The translations under genes were made by a program, and so were the position numbers. Below the pieces are notes generated by a model. That model made no database searches. It worked only from the letters and a program-made list of their open reading frames with translations, and was not told the DNA's origin. A stretch of DNA of 5,105 nt from assembly GCA_022013635.1 (NCBI GenBank), contig JAKLPX010000059.1:1-5105 (forward strand), in the 5' to 3' direction. Position 1 is the stretch's first letter. Each line of letters begins with the position of its first letter. Source of the DNA: Candidatus Delongbacteria bacterium. Lineage in GTDB: Bacteria; UBA4055. Below, piece by piece: positions 1 to 5,105 of this stretch.

Positions 1-894
1 GAATACATTGACAAAGATGATTTATTGAGTATCCGGTCATTATTAAGAGATGAAGTCTTAGAAGAAAAACTCTTATATAAATCAGATATAACTAAAGATT
101 TCGATAATAAATTTAACGATAAATTTGAAAGTGAAAACAATCAGCTTTTGGTTGAAGAAATGTATAGGAATAAGTCTAACGGAAATCCGGTACTGCCGGG
201 CTCTTCCTTGAAGGGAGCTGTCAGAACTGCAGTAATCAGTGAATTAAGCAAGAGCGGCAGCGGATTTAATGATAAGAGATTTTTTGAATCAGAAGTATTA
301 AAATATAGAGACGCTAAACATGATCCTTTCAGAGCAATAAGATTAACTGACTGCGAAATAACGGGTAATAACCATCAAATAGTCGGCGAATGTTTTAATT
401 ATAATTACAAAGCAAAAGACGGTCAATATTTCAGCAATATGCAGATGATCTTGGAGCAGATACAAGGAATAATATCTGACGGCGATGCAAAAGGGATTTG
501 TGATTTGACAATAGACGAAAAATTGCAAAATACGCAATTTCAAGATAATAATCATTATATGAATAATGCAGTCTCAATGAAAATATCGCTAAAAGACATA
601 ATAAATAGTTGCAATAATTTTTATAAGAAACATCTTTTTGAGGAACACGGAAAACATTATAAACAATCTTTATTCCCTGAATTAAAGAAAAGTTCCGAAA
701 AACTCCTTCAGCTTGCGGAAGAAATGAAAGATAATGAATGTTTAATCCGCGCGGGACGATTTTCTCATGTGGAAAATGTAACGGTTGACAAACACAGGGA
801 ACCGAGATCAACTAAAGGCTGGGGAGAAACAAGAACTATCTCTGATAAGAAATATCCTATGGGCTGGGTAAAATTAGTATTTGACGAAATCTAA
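1..894 (+). CDS. csm5: Type III-A CRISPR RAMP protein Csm5, 5'-truncated by window edge
   Basis: The frame is open from base 1 without a convincing start: the TTG at 25 lacks a ribosome binding site and the reading continues upstream of it, so the N-terminus lies outside the window. 297 codons are visible. The RAMP hallmark LPGSSLKGAVRT lies at 193-228. The C-terminal block typical of Csm5 follows: RAGRFSHVENVTVD from 748, GWGETRT at 817-837 and PMGWVKL at 856-876. Csm5 is a non-catalytic RAMP subunit of the Csm (Cas10-Csm) effector complex. It sits at the end of the Csm3 backbone distal to Cas10/Csm4 and is needed for crRNA maturation. In III-A loci it is usually the last or second-last gene of the csm block, so cas10 and csm2-4 are expected just to the left. 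The next gene starts 13 bases after the TAA, implying one transcript. A different RAMP family (Cmr or Csx10 type) is possible but fits the C-terminal motif less well. Confidence 0.85.
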   Translation, partial: EYIDKDDLLSIRSLLRDEVLEEKLLYKSDITKDFDNKFNDKFESENNQLLVEEMYRNKSNGNPVLPGSSLKGAVRTAVISELSKSGSGFNDKRFFESEVLKYRDAKHDPFRAIRLTDCEITGNNHQIVGECFNYNYKAKDGQYFSNMQMILEQIQGIISDGDAKGICDLTIDEKLQNTQFQDNNHYMNNAVSMKISLKDIINSCNNFYKKHLFEEHGKHYKQSLFPELKKSSEKLLQLAEEMKDNECLIRAGRFSHVENVTVDKHREPRSTKGWGETRTISDKKYPMGWVKLVFDEI

Positions 895-907
895 TCAGGA
901 ATAAATT

Positions 908-2464
908 ATGAAGAAACTCGGGCTCGGAATACAGGAATTATCAAAATTCAAAGAGAATAATTTAATCTATATTGATAAGACAAAAATTATTCATAAGCTT
1001 ATAACTTCCGGGACTTATTATTTTCTGTCAAGACCGCGAAGATTCGGAAAATCGTTACTTGTTAATACATTAGAAGAAATCTATTCGGGTAATAAAGAAT
1101 TATTTACCGATACATGGATATATGACAAGTGGAATTTTGAGGATAAATATACCGTTATTAAGATCAGCTTTACTGAGCTTTCATACTACAAACAGGGTTT
1201 AGAGCAGGCTCTGGAACTATTTCTTGATGAATATGCACGAAAATTAAATATAAAATTCATTCAACCCGACTATTCGGGTAAATTCTTGGAATTGATCGAA
1301 AAATTAGGGAAAAAGAAGCAGGTAGTAATTTTGATTGACGAATATGATAAACCTATAATTGATTTTCTGGAAAAAGACGAGCTTGAGACTGCAGAAAAAA
1401 ATAGAAGAATATTGAAAAACTTCTATGCAGGGATCAAAGATATGGATAAGTATATAAAATTCTTTTTTATTACCGGTGTGTCAAAGTTCAGCCAGGTTTC
1501 TATTTTCAGCGACCTAAATCATTTGACAGATATTACTACGGCGAAAGACTTTTCAGAAATAGTCGGATATACTGAAAAAGAAATAAAAGATAATTATAAT
1601 GAATATCTTACTCAATTGACAGAAAATCTGGAGTTGTCCAAAGCTGATCTGTTGAAAAAGATTAAACTATGGTATAACGGTTACTCATGGGACGGTAAGA
1701 AATTTCTCTACAATCCATTTTCAGTTCTAAGCCTTTTTTTCAACAAGGATTTCGGCAACTATTGGTTCGAAACCGGAACACCTACATTTCTGGTAAAGAA
1801 GATCAAAGAAAATGGAGAACCGTTTTCAAATTTTGAAAAAATAAATGTAAGTAAAACTTCATTCAACAAGTATGATATTGACAATCTTAATACTACAGCA
1901 CTTCTTTTTCAAACAGGCTATTTGACTATCAAAGAATATGATCCGAAACGAAATAAATATTTGCTGGATTATCCGAATAAAGAAGTAAGAGACTCATTGC
2001 TTCTTTTTTCTTTAAATTCTTATACAAACAAAGAGCCTGCTCTGGTTGAAACAATAGTTGACCGTTTAACCGCTGCTCTTGAAGAAACAAGAATTGACGA
2101 TTTCATGATCGAATTAAAAGCTTTATTTGAGTCTATTCCCTATAAAGAATCAGAACATATTCATAACTATGAGGGATATTATCACTCTATTATTTATATA
2201 GCTTTGAAGATCATGGGTATTTATATAGAGTGTGAAATTATGAGCAGTCGAGGAATAACAGATGCGGTCATAAAAACAAAGAAAAATATCTTTGTCTTAG
2301 AATTTAAAATGGGCGATGCCGAAACCGCGATCAAGCAGATAAAAGATAAAAAATATTACGAACCTTATGTAGCAGATAAACGGGAAATTATTTTATTCGG
2401 GATCGGATTTGACAAGGAAGAGAGGAATATTAAAAATTACATTACCGAAACTTTGAACAAGTAA
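908..2464 (+). CDS. AAA-ATPase-like protein with C-terminal PD-(D/E)XK nuclease domain (AAA-ATPase_like + DUF1703/PDDEXK_9)
   Basis: The 518-residue product is full length for its family. The ATG at 908 has AGGA at 897-900 with a 7-base spacer. The N-terminal ATPase starts with the family signature (GIQELSKFKENNLIYIDKT). It has a Walker A, RPRRFGKS, at residues 42-49 and a Walker B, VVILIDEYDKP, at 139-149. A sensor-like segment FFITGVSKFSQ begins at 186, and the conserved WYNGYSW lies at 255-261. The C-terminal nuclease domain (about 415-515) shows the PD-(D/E)XK arrangement: D452 in GITDAVI, E465 and K467 in LEFK, then Q477 and the K.Y motif. All catalytic positions appear intact, so it is probably an active nucleotide-dependent nuclease. 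The family is often present in many copies per genome and its biological role is not settled; defence or mobile-element roles have been suggested. No CARF, SAVED or transmembrane segment is visible, so there is no direct sign of cyclic-oligoadenylate control despite the position directly after csm5. Confidence 0.93.
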   Translation: MKKLGLGIQELSKFKENNLIYIDKTKIIHKLITSGTYYFLSRPRRFGKSLLVNTLEEIYSGNKELFTDTWIYDKWNFEDKYTVIKISFTELSYYKQGLEQALELFLDEYARKLNIKFIQPDYSGKFLELIEKLGKKKQVVILIDEYDKPIIDFLEKDELETAEKNRRILKNFYAGIKDMDKYIKFFFITGVSKFSQVSIFSDLNHLTDITTAKDFSEIVGYTEKEIKDNYNEYLTQLTENLELSKADLLKKIKLWYNGYSWDGKKFLYNPFSVLSLFFNKDFGNYWFETGTPTFLVKKIKENGEPFSNFEKINVSKTSFNKYDIDNLNTTALLFQTGYLTIKEYDPKRNKYLLDYPNKEVRDSLLLFSLNSYTNKEPALVETIVDRLTAALEETRIDDFMIELKALFESIPYKESEHIHNYEGYYHSIIYIALKIMGIYIECEIMSSRGITDAVIKTKKNIFVLEFKMGDAETAIKQIKDKKYYEPYVADKREIILFGIGFDKEERNIKNYITETLNK

Positions 2465-2490
2465 TGAATTAAGTGTTTAGGAGAATGATT

Positions 2491-2874
2491 ATGTATAATA
2501 TATCGAGAAAGTTTTGGGTCGCAAATCAAAAGAAGACGGGTATAGAAAGTTAAGAAAATTTCCTTTTTCTATTCTTGTTAAAAAGGATAATGATCTTTCA
2601 GAATGTGGCTTTGTATTTTATCGCATCAGGATATTGTTTGGGAAAACTTGGACGCTATGAAGAATCGGTTGAAAAACATAAATGTGCAGACTCTTTGTAA
2701 CCGAACAATTATAAACATCTAAATGATTTAGGTTATACTTTATTTGAAGCAGGAAAGTTTGATGAGGCTGAGCAAGCACTAAAAAAATCAATTTCTCTTG
2801 CATCAAAGGATTACAAATATCCTCATAATAACCTGAAAGAACTTAATAAAAGGAAAAATAAACATGATTTATGA
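2491..2874 (+). pseudogene. Degraded tetratricopeptide-repeat (TPR) protein gene
   Basis: A strong ribosome binding site (AGGAG 2479-2483, 7-base spacer) precedes ATG 2491, which reads MYNI before the frame changes. Coding-like sequence continues one frame over (about 2502-2618), including EKVLGRKSKEDGYRKL and VKKDNDLSECGFVF. It then returns to the original frame as IASGYCLGKLGRYEESVEKH (from 2620). A TAA at 2698-2700 interrupts the usual TPR junction L-x-PNN. After it, LGYTLFEAGKFDEAEQALKK and a final helix pair run to TGA 2872-2874. The G-Y-L-x-x-L-G-R-Y-E-E and G-K-F-D-E-A-E patterns identify at least two TPR units, which normally mediate protein-protein contacts. Removing one AT from the run near 2497-2502 and one T from 2616-2619, and changing one base of the stop, would give a continuous product of about 126 residues. 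Partner and function are unknown. Sequencing error is an alternative explanation for the indels. Confidence 0.8.
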
Positions 2875-2895
2875 AGTAGCAGTTAATAGGAATCC

Positions 2896-3261
2896 ATGAA
2901 ACAAAACATATATGATAACGATGATTTTTTTGATTATTACATCAATATGAGAAAGAATCGCAGCGGTCTGAATGAAGTACTTGAACAGCCGGCATTCATG
3001 AAACTTGTTCCTGATCTAACAGGGAAAAGAATACTTGATCTCGGATGCGGATTCGGAGAGAACTGCAAAACATATGAAAACATGGGCGCATTAGAAGTGA
3101 TCGGGCTTGACATTTCTGAAAAAATGTTAGCTGTCGGAAAAGAAAAATTCTCTGGTGACAGGATTAAGTATATTCAAACATCACTTGAAGATATGGAGTT
3201 TGAAGACAATTCTTTTGATGTGATTCTAAGCTCTCTCACTTTTCATTATGTAAAAGATTAA
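2896..3261 (+). pseudogene. Class I SAM-dependent methyltransferase, C-terminal half missing
   Basis: The 121-residue product begins at ATG 2896, with AGGA 2888-2891 and a short 4-base spacer. It holds the N-terminal half of a Rossmann-fold methyltransferase of the Methyltransf_11/25 type. Motif I, RILDLGCGFGENC (residues 45-57), is the SAM-binding glycine loop. VIGLDISEKML (68-78) carries the acidic residue that contacts the SAM ribose. SLEDMEF (96-102) and FDVILSSLTFHYV (107-119) are the next motifs. Intact relatives continue with a post-motif IV helix, an L-x-P-G-G strand and a C-terminal substrate region, for a total of about 240 residues. Here the frame ends at TAA 3259-3261, and I find no LKPGG-like continuation in any forward frame before the next gene. 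A 3' deletion is therefore more likely than a simple frameshift. The substrate cannot be inferred and the product is probably not functional. Confidence 0.78.
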
Positions 3262-3284
3262 TCCATTACGAATTCATGCCTTAC

Positions 3285-3313
3285 TTGATTTGAATAATAA
3301 ATATTTGTATATT
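3285..3313 (+). promoter_or_regulatory. Sigma70-like promoter for the DUF4160/DUF2442 pair
   Basis: The -35 TTGATT (3285-3290) and -10 TATATT (3308-3313) are separated by 17 bases. The start of transcription would fall near 3320, just before the ribosome binding site GGAG 3324-3327. It lies immediately after the truncated methyltransferase and gives the downstream pair its own promoter. Assignment is by consensus match only, in AT-rich sequence. Confidence 0.5.
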
Positions 3314-3333
3314 ATAGAAAATTGGAGTTTCAA

Positions 3334-3582
3334 ATGCCTGTTATAGCAAGGTTTTACGGTATTCTTATAAAAATGTATTTCAATGAACACGGAATTCCGC
3401 ATTTTCATGCCATCTATAACGAATTTAACGGTGTTTTCGAGATCAATCACTTGGAAATGATGGAAGGTGATCTGCCTCTCAAAGCTCGATCGTTAGTAAA
3501 AGAATGGGCTTTACTTTATAAAAATGAGCTTCAACAAATGTGGGATACAAAAACGATCGTGAAATTACCGGGGTTAGAATAA
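3334..3582 (+). CDS. DUF4160 domain protein (putative toxin-antitoxin-like partner)
   Basis: An 82-residue protein. I chose ATG 3334 because GGAG (3324-3327) sits 6 bases upstream and the family starts with MPVI.RFYGI; the TTG at 3322 has no such support. The DUF4160 signature is complete: MPVIARFYGILIKMYFNEH (1-19), the histidine-rich PHFHAIY (22-28), the G-D-L-P-x-x-A-R segment (45-52) and a helix with VKEWA and W70 (55-70). The paired histidines H23 and H25 suggest a metal or catalytic site, but no activity is established. DUF4160 genes are often found next to DUF2442 genes, as here, and the pair is frequently listed among putative toxin-antitoxin modules. The stop overlaps the next start by one base, so translation is coupled and the two products probably work together. 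Confidence 0.88.
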   Translation: MPVIARFYGILIKMYFNEHGIPHFHAIYNEFNGVFEINHLEMMEGDLPLKARSLVKEWALLYKNELQQMWDTKTIVKLPGLE

Positions 3583-3869
3583 TGGATTATCCGAAAATCA
3601 AATCAGTAAAAGCGATTCCGGACTATAAATTGCGTGTTGTATTTTTATCGGGCGATGTAAAAATTTATGACTGCAAACCCCTGTTTGAGAAAGATGCCTT
3701 TTATCCTCTAAAGAATGAAGGTTTTTTTAGAACAGTCAAAGTGGATATAGGCGGATATGGTATTATTTGGGATGATGAAATCGATCTTTCGGAATCAGAG
3801 CTATGGATAAATGGATATGTCGATATATCTTCTGTAGCCGAGCCCGGAACTGAATATAAAGCAAAATAA
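3582..3869 (+). CDS. DUF2442 domain protein
   Basis: A 95-residue product. ATG 3582 is set by the TAATG overlap with the upstream stop and by the family start (MDYPKIKSVKAIPDYKLRVVF); the longer reading from 3540 would add 14 unrelated residues inside DUF4160. DUF2442 features are the N-terminal beta strands with L-x-V-x-F-x-x-G-D (17-25), YDCKPLF (29-35), FFRTVKVD (48-55), and GYGIIWDDEIDLSESELW (58-75), where family members carry the G-x-x-I-x-W-D motif. DUF2442 is a small beta-rich domain, often described as DNA-binding or antitoxin-like, and some members are fused to a helix-turn-helix; no such extension is seen here. An antitoxin role opposite DUF4160 is an inference from pairing and coupling only. 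Confidence 0.87.
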   Translation: MDYPKIKSVKAIPDYKLRVVFLSGDVKIYDCKPLFEKDAFYPLKNEGFFRTVKVDIGGYGIIWDDEIDLSESELWINGYVDISSVAEPGTEYKAK

Positions 3870-3880
3870 AAATATGCACT

Positions 3881-3886
3881 TATAAT
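3881..3886 (+). promoter_or_regulatory. Possible -10 element upstream of the Cys-rich gene
   Basis: A perfect TATAAT lies 29 bases before ATG 3915, within the 45-base gap after DUF2442. No good -35 is visible 16-18 bases upstream and there is no extended TG motif, so this may be a weak or activated promoter, or chance in AT-rich sequence. The gene could equally be read through from the DUF4160 promoter. Confidence 0.3.
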
Positions 3887-3914
3887 TTCTATTAAACGAT
3901 TAAAGGATAATTTT

Positions 3915-4166
3915 ATGACTAAAAAATGCTATCAAATAAATAATTGCCCTTTCAATAGGGGAAAGGTACCTGCTTCAGCAAAATGCCCCCCTTTCGATCT
4001 AAAGATCGGCTGCTGGGAGTATGACTGGTCAGAATTTTATAATAATATGCCTGATTGTAAAGAAAAGATTGAATGGCGTGATTCAATGATAAGCAGGTGT
4101 AAGCAATGTAAAGTTTATTTTGAGCATAAGGACGAGATGGATCTAATTTTGAATAAATTAGAGTAA
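3915..4166 (+). CDS. Small cysteine-rich protein, possibly a divergent two-CW-type metal-binding protein
   Basis: An 83-residue protein from ATG 3915 with AAAGGA ending at 3907 and a 7-base spacer. It has seven cysteines: C5, C11, C24, C33, C48, C62 and C65. They occur in the patterns NNCPFNRG (9-16), KCPPF (23-27), GCWEYDW (32-38) and a terminal CKQCKVYFEH (62-71). There is no signal peptide or membrane segment, so it is probably cytoplasmic. The C-P, C-W and final C-x-x-C-x-x-Y/F layout resembles what I recall of small two-CW domain proteins, which are thought to bind metal through their cysteines. The match is by eye and the spacing differs, so treat it as a hint. Function is unknown. It follows the DUF4160/DUF2442 pair in the same direction but with a 45-base gap, so it need not belong to that operon. 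Confidence 0.75.
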   Translation: MTKKCYQINNCPFNRGKVPASAKCPPFDLKIGCWEYDWSEFYNNMPDCKEKIEWRDSMISRCKQCKVYFEHKDEMDLILNKLE

Positions 4167-4183
4167 ATAAATGATAATCAAAA

Positions 4184-4205
4184 AAGTTTCTTGTATAAGT
4201 TAAAC
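4184..4205 (+). repeat. 22-bp direct repeat, copy 1 (possible operator)
   Basis: This matches 4224-4245 at 19 of 22 positions, with differences at repeat positions 7, 11 and 19. Both copies begin AAGTTT and share ATAAGTT near the 3' side. The copy covers the -35 hexamer of the promoter for the downstream ATPase gene. Its ends AGTTT and AAACT (to base 4206) are complementary, giving weak dyad symmetry. Confidence 0.6.
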
Positions 4206-4219
4206 TATTGTGTTATATT
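4191..4219 (+). promoter_or_regulatory. Sigma70-like promoter for the AAA_14/DUF4143 ATPase gene
   Basis: The -35 TTGTAT (4191-4196) and -10 TATATT (4214-4219) are separated by 17 bases. Transcription would start near 4226, leaving a leader of about 35 bases with AGGAG at 4250-4254. The -35 lies inside repeat copy 1, and repeat copy 2 lies at the start of transcription, which suggests regulation by a protein that binds the repeats. Confidence 0.5.
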
Positions 4220-4223
4220 GATA

Positions 4224-4245
4224 AAGTTTATTGCATAAGTTGAAC
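4224..4245 (+). repeat. 22-bp direct repeat, copy 2 (possible operator)
   Basis: This is the second copy, exactly 40 bp downstream of copy 1 (close to four helical turns, so on the same face of DNA). It overlaps the predicted transcription start and early leader and ends 5 bases before the ribosome binding site. A protein bound here would block initiation, consistent with an operator. Confidence 0.6.
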
Positions 4246-4260
4246 CGCTAGGAGTATCGT

Positions 4261-5105
4261 ATGATAATAAGAGAAGAATATTTCAGTAAGATAGAACCGT
4301 TTATAAACAAGCCTGTAATAAAGATCATTTCAGGAATGAGAAGAAGCGGTAAAAGCACATTTATGAAGATGCTTGCTGACAGATTTATTGAGAATGGATC
4401 AGATAAGAAAGATATAATTTATATAAACAAGGAATTGATCGAATTTGATTTTATTAAAAATTACGATGATCTGTATAAATACATTAAAAGTAATCTGAGA
4501 AAGAACAAAAACCGGAAATACCTTTTCATAGACGAAGTTCAGGAGATCGGCAACTGGGAAAAAGCCGTAAACTCACTTCTTGCCGAAAACTTGGCAGATA
4601 TTTATCTTACAGGTTCCAATTCCCGCATGTTCTCTAATGAGTTCGCCACGCTTTTGACAGGAAGGTATATCACAATTAAAATGTTCCCTTTGAGCTTTAA
4701 AGAGTTTTTAAAATTCAGACAAATCGAAGATAAATCTAAATTTGACGAAGAGTTCGGATTGTATCTGAAATACGGAGGTCTCCCGGGTATTCACTATCTG
4801 AATTTTAACGATGATGTTGTATTCCAGTATGTAAATTCAATTTATAATACGATACTTCTTAAAGATATAGTCGAAAGGCATCAGATAAGAGATGTCGGAT
4901 TGCTTGAAATGATAACTAAATTCATTTTTGACAACTGCTCAAGCATAACAACGGCAAAAAAGATAAGTGATTACTTAAAATCTCAGCAGATAAGGATAGG
5001 TGTACAAACTGTTCAAAATTATATTTCGTATCTTCAGGATGCATTTCTGATAAATAAAACGGGCAGGTACGATATCAGGGGAAAGAAATATCTGGAGCTT
5101 TTTGA
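4261..5105 (+). CDS. AAA_14 / DUF4143 family P-loop ATPase, 3'-truncated by window edge
   Basis: The frame is open from ATG 4261 (AGGAG 4250-4254, 6-base spacer) to the window end, giving 281 codons without a stop; the family is usually about 370-430 residues. The AAA_14 ATPase domain has Walker A GMRRSGKS (residues 25-32), Walker B KYLFIDEVQ (86-94) followed by the conserved W99, the sensor-1 stretch YLTGSNSRM (115-123) and LLTGRY (131-136) with the conserved arginine. It then has the family motif FPLSFKEF (142-149) and YLKYGGLPG (168-176). The linker YNTILLKDIVERHQIRD (195-211) leads to a winged-helix-like segment and the start of DUF4143 (YISYLQDAFLI, ending YDIRGKKYLEL), whose end is outside the window. 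The family is abundant, often multicopy, and its role is unproven. Both the ATPase and this gene's repeat-flanked promoter look intact. Confidence 0.93.
   Translation, partial: MIIREEYFSKIEPFINKPVIKIISGMRRSGKSTFMKMLADRFIENGSDKKDIIYINKELIEFDFIKNYDDLYKYIKSNLRKNKNRKYLFIDEVQEIGNWEKAVNSLLAENLADIYLTGSNSRMFSNEFATLLTGRYITIKMFPLSFKEFLKFRQIEDKSKFDEEFGLYLKYGGLPGIHYLNFNDDVVFQYVNSIYNTILLKDIVERHQIRDVGLLEMITKFIFDNCSSITTAKKISDYLKSQQIRIGVQTVQNYISYLQDAFLINKTGRYDIRGKKYLELF

Noticed and set aside
343..811. Two overlapping minus-strand open frames inside csm5
   Set aside because: They lie wholly opposite a well-supported RAMP coding sequence, show no recognisable domain and have no ribosome binding site; they are antisense shadows.
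2561..2587. Inverted repeat TCCTTTTT/AAAAAGGA with an 11-base loop, considered as a terminator
   Set aside because: The stem is AT-rich and weak and is not followed by a T tract. It lies inside the reconstructed TPR reading frame, so it is more likely chance.
2590..2700. Short frame from ATG 2590 to TAA 2698, considered as an independent small gene
   Set aside because: Its sequence is the first TPR unit of the broken gene, and the AGGA before it is only 2 bases from the ATG, so it is part of the pseudogene.
2618..2806. Minus-strand open frame of 62 codons
   Set aside because: It is antisense to clear TPR-coding sequence on the plus strand and has no recognisable motif.
3540..3581. Upstream extension of DUF2442 from ATG 3540
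   Set aside because: The 14 extra residues overlap the end of DUF4160 and do not resemble the family; the TAATG start at 3582 fits better.
1..5105. CRISPR array, tRNA or rRNA genes, insertion-sequence ends and rho-independent terminators
   Set aside because: I looked for regularly spaced repeats, cloverleaf-like segments, terminal inverted repeats with a transposase, and GC-rich hairpins followed by T tracts, and found none. The only notable repeat is the 22-bp pair at 4184-4245.

Overview
This is an AT-rich, densely packed window in which every supportable gene is on the plus strand. Stops are mostly TAA and starts carry AGGA/GGAG ribosome binding sites. The gene families present (a type III CRISPR RAMP protein, an AAA-ATPase fused to a PD-(D/E)XK nuclease, an AAA_14/DUF4143 ATPase, a DUF4160/DUF2442 pair) are common in anaerobic or free-living bacteria such as Bacteroidota/FCB-group phyla, spirochaetes and Clostridia. 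The sequence does not allow a firmer placement. It reads as an accessory or defence region.

Region 1 (1-2464) is the tail of a type III-A CRISPR operon. The C-terminal part of a Csm5-like RAMP protein runs in from the left edge. Only 13 bases after its stop comes a 518-residue protein with an N-terminal P-loop ATPase and a C-terminal PD-(D/E)XK nuclease. It sits where csm6 or another effector might be expected. No CRISPR array lies in the window.

Region 2 (2465-3333) is a gene graveyard. A small TPR-protein gene is broken by two apparent indels in slippage-prone runs and one in-frame TAA. It still has a strong ribosome binding site and a nearly complete readable sequence. Next to it is the N-terminal half of a class I SAM-dependent methyltransferase whose C-terminal half is gone.

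Region 3 (3285-4166) holds small cassette-like genes. A DUF4160 and DUF2442 pair overlaps by one base (TAATG) behind a good sigma70-like promoter, an arrangement typical of putative toxin-antitoxin-like modules. It is followed by an 83-residue protein with seven cysteines that probably binds metal.

Region 4 (4167-5105) begins with a 94-base intergenic region that carries a sigma70-like promoter and two near-identical 22-bp direct repeats exactly 40 bp apart. It then opens an AAA_14/DUF4143 ATPase gene that runs off the right edge.

The points most worth following up are the nuclease-ATPase next to csm5, the repeat/promoter arrangement at 4184-4245, and the partly decayed TPR gene. I did not find clear evidence of a wholly new system. 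The CRISPR-linked ATPase-nuclease is the best candidate for an undescribed functional association.
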